Origin: Isoetes taiwanensis
Lineage: Eukaryota > Streptophyta > Lycopodiopsida > Isoetales > Isoetaceae
Length of the DNA: 64,000 nt
NCBI GenBank assembly: GCA_021234155.1
Contig: JAJEKV010000003.1
Span: forward strand, 29,867,166 to 29,931,165
Direction: 5' to 3'
Positions 1-11,229 of the stretch are shown piece after piece. Position numbers and translations under genes: made by a program. The notes under the pieces are model-generated. The model was not told the origin of the DNA. It worked only from the letters and a program-made list of their open reading frames with translations, and made no database searches. Position 1 is the first letter of the stretch. Every line of letters starts with the position of its first letter.

Positions 1-1257
1 CTGGGTTGACTAAAGATTGGAAGGCATTTTTTGAAGATTGGAAGTTCAAAGTTTGGAAGACCCCATGGTATTTGATCCCATTCCCTAGCCATTCTCACTC
101 ATTTTTATTCTTGCCCCTTGAAATTTTCTAGCCTTCTTTTTCCCTATATCTATACTCCCTTTTGTTCACTCTTGCATACCCTATCCTACCGCTCTGTAAC
201 TTAACTATTCTTGGATTCCTCCACTTAAGCAACACATTAAGCCTAAAATCATGGTCTGTAATTCCGGAAACCTCAAAATCGAACCTACATACTGTAACGA
301 ACGTGGACAGACATTTTCGAAGGCCCAGAAGTATTGAAGCGTCCATTACCATGGCAGTGCATGATTTCTTGATGATCTCCAAGCTATCTGAGCATTCCTT
401 AGCCATTGGCAATGATTCATGGCTAATATTCTTCCATAAATTATTTTCCCAAGATTTTTAACTGAGTTTATTGCTTGAATAGCATGAACACAGTATTATT
501 ATGATTATTTGATTGATACATCAATGAAAATCCCCTGTCAAGTTTGGAAATTTGATCTTTCATTATTTCTGTAACTTTTTGCCACCAAAACATTATTACA
601 GAAGCATTTTTCATGATTCAAACTACTATTTTATCTTTTGCACATGCTTTTAGGCTCTATTCAGACCTGTGACAATTGAAATCATGCAAAAATACCTTAT
701 AGAACTCAAGATACAAAAAATTTGCTTGCTGTTTTTCTGTGACAGTTCATCGACAGAATTTTTGATCGACTTTGAATCCTTTTTCTCCCTCATACAAGTT
801 CCAAATCAAGCCAAGTTTTTTCCACATGTACCTACAACGGTTTTTTCTCATAGTCATTTCAAGAATCATACAAAAAGGATCAGTAAATCTCGAGATATCA
901 TCATTTGAGTGTGCAGACCTCATTTTATCTCGGGGAAGTGCACTGGCCAGATTTTCTGTCAACTTTGAACCCGATTTTCTCAGCCATTCCAGATCCAAAT
1001 TGAGTCAAGTTTTTTTTCCACATATCACCACAACTTTTTTTTCTGATTTCTTCTTCAAAAATCATTTGAAAAGGATCTGTACATCTCGAGATATTCATGT
1101 CTCGAGTGCAACCGCCTTATTTTTCTTGAGGGGATCCTAAAAGTAATTGATCTTTTCTTGCAAATTTTGCACCAAGATTGGTTGCCTTAAGCAACCTGGA
1201 GGTCCTAACCATGTAGGCTCCATTGAGGTTGGTCCAGTGCCGGGTTTTGGATCAACA
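1..1257 (+). repeat. 5' LTR (partial)
   Basis: Matches 4208-5976 with few differences. Compared with the 3' copy it lacks the block 4392-4904 (about 513 bp); the junction at 185/186 shows a short ATC microhomology, so a deletion in this copy is the simplest reading. The last matching bases are at 1257, just upstream of the gag start at 1303. Confidence 0.8.
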
Positions 1258-1302
1258 TTTTGAGGTCCTACCGAGATCTCTCCCCTGGTAGAGATTACTC
1301 GA

Positions 1303-1660
1303 ATGGCTTTTCACAATCAAGGTCCACCTTTTCAGATTGAAGTATGTATTCCTATTCCTTTACCAATCTTTGATGGCTCAAAAGATCCAGAGAATTTTTT
1401 GGTACAATTTGAAAAATACTATGATGAGTATGGTTATAAAAAAGGGGAAAAATGTGTAGTCTTTGGAAGATGTATGGAAAGTGAAGCTGAAGGATGGTTC
1501 TTGTTTGAGCAGAATTATGGTTGTGGAACGATAATTTTGGTCCATAATTTTGGTCCATAATTTTGGTCCATAATTATGGTTTTGATCCATAATTTTGTCC
1601 AAAGATTTAGCACTGTTACAGATGAGATGTTGATTGAGCAACTATATACTTTGAGAATAG
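1303..1660 (+). pseudogene. Gag-like N-terminal fragment
   Basis: The frame opens at ATG 1303 with the pattern of Ty3/gypsy and related retrotransposon Gag proteins: a PIFDG motif, a SKDPENFLVQFEKYY stretch, then a helix with EAEGWF. This corresponds to the capsid segment usually written FDG...fl..fe.y......A..W. The frame hits a stop at 1558-1560 inside a short degenerate repeat of a 14-bp unit (TTTTGGTCCATAAT, about 1533-1590), which looks like local slippage. A related frame resumes at about 1600-1678, where the inverted-repeat element interrupts it. This is a broken gene; the family assignment rests on pattern only. Confidence 0.55.
1533..1590 (+). repeat. Short tandem repeat inside gag (TTTTGGTCCATAAT-like unit)
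   Basis: Three to four imperfect copies of a roughly 14-bp unit lie head to tail. They carry the stop codon that ends the first gag frame, so expansion probably broke the gene. Confidence 0.7.
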
Positions 1661-1677
1661 AAGAGAAGGAAAGTGTA

Positions 1678-2227
1678 CATTAGGGATTTTTTGAGATCAT
1701 AAAAGGGCCTTCTAAGAACTGCTGACTAAGCTATATGAACTACCAATCAGAAAACAGAACTGGTAATCCAGTCAGCAAAACAGTTATAACTAACTCACTG
1801 GATCACATTTTCTAGCATAACTGTTGATAGAAAAGTCCAAATGAGCTCTTGTTTGGTGCAATAGATAGATCTCATTGAGAGCTTTCCAACCTTGGGTGAT
1901 TTGCATATCTTTTAGACCCGTAGGATAGTAAAAAATGGTAAAAACCATATTTTTTGGAGTTTTGACAATCATAAGTGGTTAAAATATATGCAAAGCACCT
2001 AAGATTAGAAAGATCTCAACGAGATCTATCTATTGCACTAAATGAGAGCTCATTTGGACCTTTCTATCAATAGTTATGCTAGAAAATATGATCCAGTGAG
2101 TTAGTTATAACAGTTTTGTTGACTGGACCCGTCAGGCTCTGATTTCTGATTGGTAGTTCATTTATCTTTATTTGGCTTAGTTGGCATGTTTTGAAGGCCC
2201 TTTTTTAATCTCAAAAAAACCCTAATG
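1678..2227. mobile_element. Foldback / MITE-like inverted-repeat element
   Basis: The left half (1678 to about 1905) and the reverse complement of the right half (about 1990 to 2227) align along most of their length. Shared blocks in order are CATTAGGG at the outer ends, GGGCCTTC, a 15-bp TGAACTACCAATCAG, TTATAACTAACTCACTGGAT, and CAATAGATAGATCTC nearer the centre. Arms of over 200 bp around a loop of about 90 bp resemble Mutator-type or foldback MITEs. No clear target duplication flanks the outer ends. It contains no coding sequence and splits the gag region of the LTR element. Confidence 0.75.
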
Positions 2228-2237
2228 ACCCCATTAT

Positions 2238-3477
2238 GTGGAGAGAGTGTGCTTATATATTCTTAGGTGCAAGAAGAGAAACTTGGAGCTACCAGCCAGC
2301 AGCCACCTAATCCATTTTTTTGTGCGAGGTCTCAAGCCATGTTTTCCAGTTTACAAGAAGATACGTAAGCTCCAAGCAAAAGGTACTTTTGATTCCATTT
2401 ATGAAGCTTTTGAGAAGTCTGTTGAAGTATATTATCTCCTAAAGTATTTGGGTGAGAGGTGTAGCATTCCAAAATATTTTCTTGATCATGCCAAATCCGA
2501 AAATAAAGTTCCAGCAGTAAGTTTGGAGTTTGAGAAGGTAAATTTGCATACTTCTACTATGCTTGAGGAATGTTGCCATGTTTTTGCATGTGAAAATGAG
2601 AAATTACAGCAGTTAGAGCATGTTAACTATCATAATAGTCCAAAACTTGAATGCTTTGATGATGGTTCACACGAAATCAGCCATGACAGTCAAGATTTGA
2701 ATGTTTTGGTTATGTAACACATGAGGCCAGCCATGAAACCTTGGAGTATGTACCTTTATCAGCAAGCTTGAAGTCCAATGAGGTAAATATAATCACATCC
2801 CACATGATTGAAGAGTGTGAGCAAGTTTTTTTATATGGAATTGATGAGTTTGAGCATTGTCATGAGAAAGAGAGTGATAGATGCATGATCAGCCCTGAGT
2901 TTGAGAGTTTTCATACATGTGAAGCATTTTTAGAAGATGGTGAACCATTATTATGTGAATTAGAAGTGGAAAGCATTGATACTTTAGCATTTGAGCACTC
3001 TAAAGATATGTTACATGCTCTTGAATTTAGTGATGTCATGATGACAGCCCTCTTTATGAGAATTTCAGATTTGAGACATGTATACCAGCTGAAAATACAG
3101 GTGAGCATGATCTTTACATGCCTCAAAAGGAGAAATTTGTTTTCTTTGATGATTTGGCACCACATTGTGAGCTAGAATTGCTAATTTTTGATGATTTGAT
3201 GAATGAAGTGTGCATAGAATGGTTCAGACCTGAGTTTCAGCGTTGTGACAGTCCAAAGAAGTCTAAGAATCAAAGAAAACTACTTCCTTGCATGTTTGAG
3301 CATGGAAGTGTAAAAGAGTTGAGTAAATTTGAGCATGACTATGTGATAGAAGATGGGATATTGGACATGAGCAAAGCACTTTATCTCAAAAAGATAATGC
3401 AAAGCGGCCAAAGATGTTCCTACAGTTTGTTTGCACCAGTTGGGATCAATAAGTTAGCTGGGATATGTCGGTTTTAG
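2238..3477 (+). pseudogene. Degenerate Gag-associated reading frames of the LTR element
   Basis: Three overlapping plus-strand frames (2238-2717, 2741-3175, 3118-3477) share one composition, rich in Glu, His, Cys and Leu, and appear to be one ancestral frame broken by shifts. The first 60 residues include a stretch near HLIHFFVRGLKP followed by TFDSIYEAFEKSVEVYY, which matches the end of retrotransposon Gag capsids (f..gL.p, then a helix with A...E). The remainder has imperfect repeats such as MLEECCHVF and MIEECEQVF with no known domain. No zinc knuckle or protease motif is visible. Confidence 0.5.
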
Positions 3478-4207
3478 CAAGTTCTATTACATTACATCAG
3501 ATTTGCCACATTGGTATGCTAGTGCGGTCATATTTGAGCACTTGTTGGATCGTGGCTTGTTCTTTGGCCACACTTTTTTGCTGTTATTACATGCTTTGAG
3601 CATTCTCCTATTTGGAAGATGCTTACTTGATAGAATTGGAGTTGGTTGAAGCATGCATCCATCCAAGAATGTAGTCCAAGGCAAGGCATTGCTCCTTGAT
3701 ATTACATTAGCATGTTGATGGCTGAGAAGACCAGCCATTTTTCTTGTTTTGGCGAGTTCACATCACACTCACACACTTCTCACTTCATTTGCACACTCAC
3801 ATTCCATATCTTCCATCCCATACTCATCATGCACTTCACTTCTCCACTTACTCCATCATCCACATTTCATTCACATTACATCTCCACCACACTCATACTC
3901 ATTCCATCATACATACACTCCACCTTCATTTTCACACATCTCTTCTATCACATTTTCACTCAGAAGCATTGGTTTATGTTGAAGACCCCTCTGGATTGCT
4001 CATTTAGATATCCTATGGCTGAGTGGACCAGCCATTTTCTTGTTTTAACGAGATGTTGCCCCCAAAGGGCAACATACATACTAATCATTGGTTTATGCTT
4101 GAAGATTAGGTCAAAGTTTGGAAGACCTTGATAGGGGACATTGATGTTGAAGTCAAATTTGGGAAAAGAGAACTTATTTTGAAGTCAAACTATGCACTAG
4201 AAAACTC
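3478..4207. other. LTR-element interior / LTR start, CAC-rich low complexity
   Basis: This stretch has no gene. A 40-bp segment (GATGGCTGAGAAGACCAGCC and following bases) occurs at about 3717-3756 and again at about 4013-4050. Between them (3765-3960) is a strand-biased run rich in CACAC, CATTC and TCTCC that gives spurious His/Ser/Thr-rich frames in all phases. A short palindrome, TGTTGCCC...GGGCAACA, lies at 4052-4075 and is one possible start of the 3' LTR. The real start cannot be fixed because the 5' LTR start is outside the window. Confidence 0.45.
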
Positions 4208-5976
4208 TGGGTTGACTAAAGATTGGAAGGCATTTTTTGAAGATTGGAAGTTCAAAGTTTGGAAGACCCCATGGTATTTGATCCCATTCCCTAGCCATTC
4301 TCACTCATTTTTATTCTTGCCCCTTGAAATTTTCTAGCCTTCTTTTTCCCTATATCTATACTCCCTTTTGTTCACTCTTGCATACCCTATCATATCTTGC
4401 CTAATTTTTCTTTCCCAATACATCTTTTTTACTATATTTGCCAAGGTGATCATCCTAAATATTTCTTTATCCACATTCTCCTTTCATTTCATTACCATTA
4501 AGATATTTCTCTATCATTACCCATGCACATCCTTTTGAGTTCCCACTATTCTATTCTTTCTTACTCCATACTCTCTTACTCTCTTGGATCCCATTTGTTT
4601 TCTTCTTCTTACCCCATGGTGACCATTGCTTAAGGTATTTGTGCCACTCATTATAGCCCCAAATGGACCTCAAACTTGAAAAATCACATGGCTATAGTTC
4701 CTCATGGTCCAAATTGCTAGATTTCCATATTATAATTGAATTATCCCTAAAAGACCTTGTCTGAAATTTCTAAAAGGCCAAAATACGGGCATATTCGGGC
4801 ATATACTCCTCAAAATACGCAAACCGTATCGCGAGTTTTGCCGGAAAATACGGTCTTCGACCCTAGGATTTGGAAATCTGCTTATATCCCGCCGGAATTG
4901 GATCCTACCGCTCTGTAACTTAACTATTCTTGGATTCCTCCACTTAAGCAACACATTAAGCCTAAAATCATGGTCTGTAATTCCGGAAACCTCAAAATCG
5001 AACCTACATACTGTAACGAACGTGGACAGACATTTTCGAAGGCCCAGAAGTATTGAAGCGTCCATTACCATGGCAGTGCATGATTTCTTGATGATCTCCA
5101 AGCTATCTGAGCATTCCTTAGCCATTGGCAATGATTCATGGCTAATATTCTTCCATAAATTATTTTCCCAAGATTTTTAACTGAGTTTATTGCTTGAATA
5201 GCATGAACACAGTATTATTATGATTATTTGATTGATACATCAATGAAAATCCCCTGTCAAGTTTGGAAATTTGATCTTTCATTATTTCTGTAACTTTTTG
5301 CCACCAAAACATTGTTACAGAAGCATTTTTCATGATTCAAACTACTATTTTATCTTTTGCACATGCTTTTAGGCTCTATTCAGACCTGTGACAATTGAAA
5401 TCATGCAAAAATACCTTATAGAACTCAAGATACAAAAATTTGCTTGCTGTTTTTCTGTGACAGTTCAACGACAGAATTTTTTGATCGACTTTGAATCCTT
5501 TTTTCTCCCTCATACCAGTTCCAAATCAAGCCAAGTTTTTTTTCCACATGTACCTACAACTGTTTTCTCTCATAGTCATTTCAAGAATCATACAAAAGGA
5601 TCAGTAAATCTCGAGATATCATCATTTGAGTGTGCAGACCTCATTTTATCTCAGGGAAGTGCACTGGCCAGATTTTCTGTCAACTTTGAACCCGATTTTC
5701 TCAGCCATTCCAGATCCAAATTGAGTCAAGTTTTTTTCCACATATCACCACAACTTTTTTCTCTGATTTCTCCTTCAAAAATCATTTGAAAAGGATCTGT
5801 ACATCTCGAGATATTCATGTCTGAGTGCAACTGCCTTATTTTTCTTCAGGGATCCTAAAAGTAATTGATCTTTTCTTGCAAATTTTGCACCAAGATTGGT
5901 TGCCTTAAGCAACCTGGAGGTCCTAACCATGTAGGCTCCATTGAGGTTGGTCCAGGTGCCAGGTTTTGGATCAACA
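4208..5976 (+). repeat. 3' LTR (start uncertain, may begin upstream)
   Basis: This is the direct repeat of 1-1257 and carries the 4392-4904 block missing from the 5' copy. The copies differ by scattered substitutions and homopolymer indels, for example in T-runs near 5470-5530. The match ends at 5976; the next bases GCATG would be the right target duplication, but the left one lies outside the window. Confidence 0.75.
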
Positions 5977-6335
5977 GCATGTATCTCACATTACTTATTG
6001 TTCAAACTGTTACTAGCTTTTTTGTTTTCAAAAGCAGTTTCCATACCTGTTCCGTTCCATTGTTTGTTCCTTTTCGTTGCAAGGGAGTCTCATCTAGCCC
6101 TCTTGCATTTTCTCAAAATGCATAACTTATGCAAGGGCACTGCTTGAAAAGCAACTTCCAGCTTTAAGGGCTTAACGTTATTCAGCATCTTTTTCGATGA
6201 GGCACCAAGGGTTTACTTCTGGTCATTCTAGACAGGGAGCAGCACTTCTCAAGCTGAAACCAGGACACGAGAATTCCATTCCACAGGTTGCCGACAAAGA
6301 AGAAAGAATTCTCCTTCAATCCCTTCAAATAGGTG
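5977..6335. other. Intergenic, nothing recognised
   Basis: No open frame with family features, structure or repeat was seen here. Confidence 0.4.
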
Positions 6336-6662
6336 TTAAACACCATCATCTTCATCTTTAACCTGTAGTTCCCTTTTTGTACAAAATGCCTCTAAGGCTA
6401 TCAAGTATTTCTGAAGGCCTTGAGGGGAGGAAGACATCAATACAAACATCATGAGCATAAAGCAAGATTGGGATGCATTCTTGTGCAAGCATGGAGCCTG
6501 CCCATCAATGTAAAGTCCACATAAGAGGGAGAGTGGACAGCCTTGCTTAACTCCAATGGTGCGCACTTCCTCCGACCATTGACCTATATCATTCTCACAA
6601 AAAGACAACACTGCCCAAATCAGCTTATGAGGAAGTCCTAGTACTTTGAGTTTATGAACCAA
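6336..6662 (-). pseudogene. LINE reverse-transcriptase fragment
   Basis: The minus-strand frame contains the signature RTIGVKQGCPLSLL followed by GLYID, the conserved block of non-LTR retrotransposon reverse transcriptases (GVKQGCPLSP.LF.LYID). Further on, MSSSPQGLQKYLIALEAFC followed by KRELQV corresponds to the segment after the YADD box in plant LINEs. The YADD box itself is disrupted (a short MLMMFVLMS stretch). Only about 100 residues remain and no ORF1, endonuclease or 3' tail is nearby, so this is a truncated dead copy. Sequence to about 6880 may be more of the same element but is too decayed to read. Confidence 0.8.
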
Positions 6663-7655
6663 GGAAGGCCTAGTACTTTTAGTCTATGAAACAGTCCTTT
6701 CCAAGGAACCGTATCAAGACTTTCACAAGGCTGCAGCATCTACTGCCATCCATGAAAAATAAGCATCTCACTTCATGTTGCCTTCCTATCTTCATTAGCT
6801 GCAGCATATATATTTGATAACAGCACATATACTGCAGATTTATTTGGATTCAAAGAAGCACCTTACCCCGTGTAAGGGCCTGCGGCGAACCTTATCTCTA
6901 ACATAAAACATGGAGCTTCAGGGATCCATAGCTGTTAACATCTCACATCTGGAGTTTTTTCCTTCGATTTACCATCTCTATGAATATCTAGCTCTACTCT
7001 TAGCCGGATACACAGATAAAAAGAGGATTCCAAGCCCTGTTTTGATGCTTTTGTCATGGCTTTAAGGTCTTGGCCGCATCAATGGGACCGCCCCTTTTGG
7101 GGCAGAGCACTTAATCGGGAAACAAATAATCCCTATTTTGTTCATTTAGCATGAAAGCAAAAGGCTTTAGGAAAAGAGACATTGAAATGGATGAAGAAAA
7201 ACTCTGAGACCTTTTACTCCGGCAGACTTCTTCAATTTAGGTTTTGATGTTCCACTGCATTCAACAAGCGGAGTTGTTCCAATGCTGGTTGTTGGGCCGG
7301 AACTCCAGAGAAATCTTCTACCCTTTCTTCAAGCAGCAAATTTCCATCTGATTTTAAAAACAGGGATAGATTCAGAACAACGGGTCTTTTGCCAAAGTAA
7401 TAGATATGCTGATTTGGGGAGCTTATCGATCTACAGCAAGCCCTGCCAGTTACTCGTTGGAGCATCCTGGATCCAGAATGCAGGTGTGACCGAGAGTTTA
7501 CAGCGAATAGTAGGTTTGGAGCAGTCATCAACATATCCTGGGTATATCCTGGCATATACCTAGGATATGCCATAAACCCACATAAACAAGGGTTTGCCCC
7601 CTAGGGGCAACCCAAAAATATTCCAATGCACGGAGAAAAAATAAAAGGAAAGGGT
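6663..7655. other. Intergenic, upstream of the TRAP-beta gene
   Basis: No recognised gene. A 93-codon plus-strand frame (7282-7563) has no family features. The segment 7537-7570 is a short imperfect palindrome around ATATCCTGGGTATATCC. The proximal 100 bp before the ATG would contain promoter or 5'UTR of the TRAP-beta gene; no convincing TATA box was identified. Confidence 0.35.
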
Positions 7656-7692
7656 GAAAAAAAGAAAAGAAAAGAAAAGAAAAGAAAAGAAA
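7656..7692 (+). repeat. (AAAAG)n microsatellite in the TRAP-beta 5' region
   Basis: About seven units of AAAAG lie 55 bp upstream of the start codon, probably in the 5'UTR or core promoter. Purine-rich repeats at this spot are common in plant genes. Confidence 0.85.
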
Positions 7693-7745
7693 TATAGCTT
7701 CTTATGGTGTTCAACAGGTCATAGCCGCAGGGGCAGCTGGAGGCC

Positions 7746-9243
7746 ATGGAGTTCAAGGCGCTCAGTTTGCTGTTTCTAGGTTTCGTTGTTTCAGCCCAGC
7801 TTCTTTTGATGATAGATCTAGCTGCCGGGGAAGGTGCATTTTTGTTGGTGGATAAGAAGGCGGAGTTCAAGAAAAGAGGGAAGGCAGGATCTGAGCGAGT
7901 TGTCGTCTCTTTGGCTTTGCATAACGCCGGATCAAGGTACGCCCCTTAAGGCTTTACTATTTGAGATGGATCAAACCAAAACAACCTAAAACATGCTAAA
8001 GTTACACATATTTAGTCTCACAGTTACGGGTATCTATTCAAGTCTGGTGCATTTTTTCCAAAAGGAAAGAGCATACATCTGTAATTAAACATGAATTCGA
8101 CAGTGATAAGATTAAGATATATTTCTTTCATAGGACAAAGAACAGTTAAGACCTGCAAAACAGATAAAGTCGATTAAAAGTCCTCATCTTGATAATCCAT
8201 CCTCTGTCTTCGCTAATCCATCTGTTCCTGTTCTTCATTTTCTTCATCAAAACTGCATCTTCTTTTTTTAAAAGTATAGTGCAGGGGTTCTGACTTCATG
8301 TCCCAGACCTTTTAGTGAATGCGTGAAGCCTCAAACCTTACTTTGTAACTTGAACAGGAAATATAACTGCAATGGGGAATTTGTGATTCTGTAATATTTA
8401 ACTTGCATCATTGCATGTAACTCATGTTCTTCTATTCTGGATAGTCTTAAGCAAACGGATATTTTCTGCTCGTCTTTCTAATTGGCTTCCACAACTGCAG
8501 CACGGCATATGATGTGAGCTTAAATGACGAGAACTGGCCAAGTGAAGTCTTTGGTTTGGCAAGTGGAAATACCTCTGCTGCCTGGGATAAGCTAGAAGCG
8601 TAAGTATGGTATTAGCTTGGTATATTCAAGCATGCATATTAATATTATGTTGACTGCCCTTTCCAGTGGGGGATCAATATACCACACATTTATTCTAGAG
8701 TCTAAAGTAAAGACAGTATATTATAGCAAGCCAGCTGTTGTTAAATTTCGGATGGCTGCAAAATCCAGTTTTCAAGTAAGTATGCCTTAACCGGAAGGGT
8801 TCATGCTTTTTGTCCTGATTATCTTTTCTAAACTGGAATTGCATCACTTTCAGGAGGCTCTCTCTACTCCGTTACCACCACTGGACATACTTTCTGACAA
8901 GCCAAATGAGTTGAAGTTTGATTGGGTAATTATATTATTAGTTATGAATGCCTTTTTCCTTCTATAAATTTCCATGGCACTAAGATTGTTTTGTTGGTGT
9001 ATGACATATTCATTATGATTCCTTGAACAGTTAAAGGTAAGTTACTGCATTTTTCATTTTGATGGCTAGCAGTTTTGTTGCAGTTCTGAAAGATATAGTT
9101 TGTTTCCACTTTATATGCAGGAACTTGCAATAAAGTATGGACCCCTTGCTTCAGTTTTATCCCTGGTTGGTGTATTTGTCTACTTATTGGTGGCTCCTGC
9201 AAGCTCAAAAAAATACTCCAAAGCTAGCAAGAAGAGGAGATAA
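7746..9243 (+). CDS. Translocon-associated protein subunit beta (TRAP-beta / SSR-beta)
   Basis: Six exons join in frame to a 199-aa protein: 7746-7936, 8501-8599, 8667-8775, 8854-8925, 9031-9036 and 9121-9243. Every intron is GT-AG. Residues 1-28 form a signal peptide. The lumenal domain follows (FLLVDKKAEFKKRG, HNAGSSTAYDVSLND, STPLPPLDILSDKP). One membrane span sits near residues 167-185, and the protein ends in a short basic tail (KASKKRR). Length and layout match plant TRAP-beta (about 190 aa), a component of the heterotetrameric TRAP complex at the ER Sec61 channel that helps signal-sequence-dependent translocation. The 6-nt exon 9031-9036 (Leu-Lys) restores the spacing between the FDW and KYG positions seen in Arabidopsis TRAP-beta as I recall it. 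The start is the first ATG giving the signal peptide. Confidence 0.92.
9031..9036 (+). other. 6-nt microexon of the TRAP-beta gene
   Basis: TTAAAG is preceded by TTCCTTGAACAG and followed by GTAAGT, so both splice sites are canonical. Including it adds Leu-Lys between exons 4 and 6 and keeps the frame. Skipping it would also keep the frame, giving a protein two residues shorter, so two isoforms are possible. Confidence 0.75.
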
Positions 9244-10170
9244 CCTTGCTTCTAGTTGTTGGGAGTCAGAATGGCTCTACAATGGGAGAGAGTTGAAAGC
9301 AGCACGTGTTGCTAAACATTTTTGCCTCAATGTCGGAATATGAGTTTGTTAGTTTAATGATTTCAGATCTTGTAATATCATAACAAGTTTAACTCTGCTA
9401 AGTTGGTAGGTAAGTGTGTGCATTCCTGATCTGTCTAAGAAGATTTGATGTTGGGAAAATGTAAATAGGTTTATGCTTTGCTGCACTGATGTGGATGCCA
9501 CGCATAAGAAAGGTTAACAAACAACAGGGGATGAATTATGCTTCAAAAAATCAAGCTGCGGCGCATAGCTTTTGATTTGAGCTTGAAAACGAGGCTCTTT
9601 AACAATTTATGTTGGCTTTTAAAACTGCTAGTCATGTTCAAAGCCTGGATAAAGTAAAGGTGAAGGATAGAAAAACCAGCTATTGACGGTTTGCCATTAC
9701 CTCTTGGTTTTCCAGTGCCCGAGCATATTTGATGGTTGGAGTCACCGCTGTGAAGTAGAGTTAGCTATAGTTCTCAATTCCAACGGTTGATTAGCAATCA
9801 TTTTTAGCAAGCACTTTAATGGAGAAATGATACTGTCAAACAGATGTCGCTAGCATCTAAGCTACGAAATACATTAGTCCATGAAATAAAAACATTGTAA
9901 AAACGCATGAAATAAAAAAATGTAAAAACGTCTTTTAACATTTACAATAAAAAACGAGTTGAAAAACGGCATCATTTTTTGGCAAACTAGTTTTCTTTTT
10001 CTCGCTGGCCAAAAATCTATTTTCGGCAAAACCCTAACTGCGTATTAGAGAAAACGGCCCACTTTTTTGCCTCAGAATCTCCATCTCTTCCACATCCCAA
10101 TTGTTTTTTTCCAAGATTGGTTTGCATGGCGGGATGATCCTACTCTTTGTTAGCAGGTTCAGATGTAGAC

Positions 10171-10270
10171 TAGCCATCAATGTAATTTCTTGTTTGATGT
10201 AACCCCTTTAATCTACTTTCTAGCCATCAATGTAATTTCTTGTTTGATGTAACCCCTTTAATCTACTTTC
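10171..10270 (+). repeat. Exact 50-bp tandem duplication
   Basis: The unit starting TAGCCATCAATGTAATTTCT is repeated twice without a mismatch (10171-10220 and 10221-10270), implying a recent slippage or repair event. Confidence 0.95.
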
Positions 10271-10693
10271 TGCATCTCTACATCCAATTCTGGCATAAAA
10301 ATACTCGTAAAAAATACTCGTTTTTCTATGTATTTCTGAAGCTCTAAATTTTTTTTACAAACGTTTCTCATAGCTTAGCCTGGAATGGAACATTTGTTTG
10401 CCTTTATCTTATGACACTCCGTAATTGACAAAATTTACAAATAGAGACCTCACTCTTGCATCAATGTGCATTCCATTTTCACATTTCTTCAAAATGTGAG
10501 GTGGTTCTAGCTAGCTCAACGTCGGTACTACCTTAAACTAGTGACATGCCTATGCAGTGGCTTGACATGCCTACTTGGATACACATGCAGTGTCGAAGCC
10601 ATCACAGTCATGCAAAATGCCTTATCGCTTTTCGATCTAGCAAGGCAAAACATGGCATGTTGGAGGCAATTGCTGCATGTAGACCTCCTAGGT

Positions 10694-10728
10694 TGACTAT
10701 TATTCGTGATGGTCACGAATAATAGTCA
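10694..10728. repeat. Perfect 16-bp inverted repeat with 3-bp loop
   Basis: The left arm TGACTATTATTCGTGA and its exact complement are separated by TGG. The right arm is followed by a T-run (CTTTTTTCG). It lies outside any gene; it could be the core of a small foldback element or simply a cruciform-prone palindrome. Confidence 0.9.
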
Positions 10729-11229
10729 GCCTTTTTTCGCCGATGACTCCACTCACGATGCTCAATGGCATATGTAATGCTTATTGTAGACTTGCTAAGC
10801 TTCCTAATTAGGTAAAACCTTGTGACTACGATTAAATGGTTTAAATGTGTGTTAAGTTGTTAATCTTTCATGTTCTTTAAGGTTCATGTGAAACAATTTT
10901 AGTTAATTGACATGGTTGTTCGTATCTTTCGATGTTTTTGTTGTCATGCCTACCAACATACCACCAGGAACATTTCTTTGTTTTTATTTACTTGGTGCAA
11001 AAATATGATAATGTTCGTGCAAAGAATAGATAGTACAAAATGCATGCATATTCTTCCATGTAGATTTATATTTCACTTACCTGGAACCATGATTATGCCT
11101 TGTGTTCTTGCAAACATCAGTATTCATACCTAGTGATTCTAGAATTTTAGTAATTCTCAGACTAGTTACTTTGCAAATGTATGGAATTGAAATATTAATG
11201 GAACCATTCCGATCAATAACAATGTGCAT

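Larger units (their letters stand above)
1..5976 (+). mobile_element. LTR retrotransposon, non-autonomous (gag only), 5' end outside the window
   Basis: Positions 1-1257 and 4208-5976 are nearly identical direct repeats and read as the two LTRs. The space between opens with a Gag-like reading frame on the plus strand and contains no recognisable protease, reverse transcriptase, RNase H or integrase. That layout fits a gag-only derivative that would need proteins from another element (inference). The shared sequence ends with ATCAACA at 1257 and 5976, matching the usual ...CA end of an LTR. The 5' LTR begins before base 1, so neither its full length nor the left target duplication can be read. 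An inverted-repeat element (1678-2227) sits in the gag region. Confidence 0.75.
9244..11229. other. 3'UTR of the TRAP-beta gene and intergenic DNA
   Basis: The first 200-250 bp probably hold the 3'UTR. At 9870-9950 there is an imperfect repeat around CATGAAATAAAAACATTGT. The interval also holds a 50-bp tandem duplication (10171-10270) and a perfect hairpin (10694-10728), listed separately. No gene was recognised. Confidence 0.4.

Noticed and set aside
1669-2236. 9-bp Mutator-type target duplication for the foldback element
   Set aside because: The flanks GAAAGTGTA and ACCCCATTA do not match.
3712-4131. Overlapping His/Ser/Thr-rich frames
   Set aside because: They arise from a CAC/TCA-rich low-complexity run open in several phases.
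7282-7563. 93-codon plus-strand frame upstream of the TRAP-beta gene
   Set aside because: No domain, no splice context and no similarity to anything recognised.
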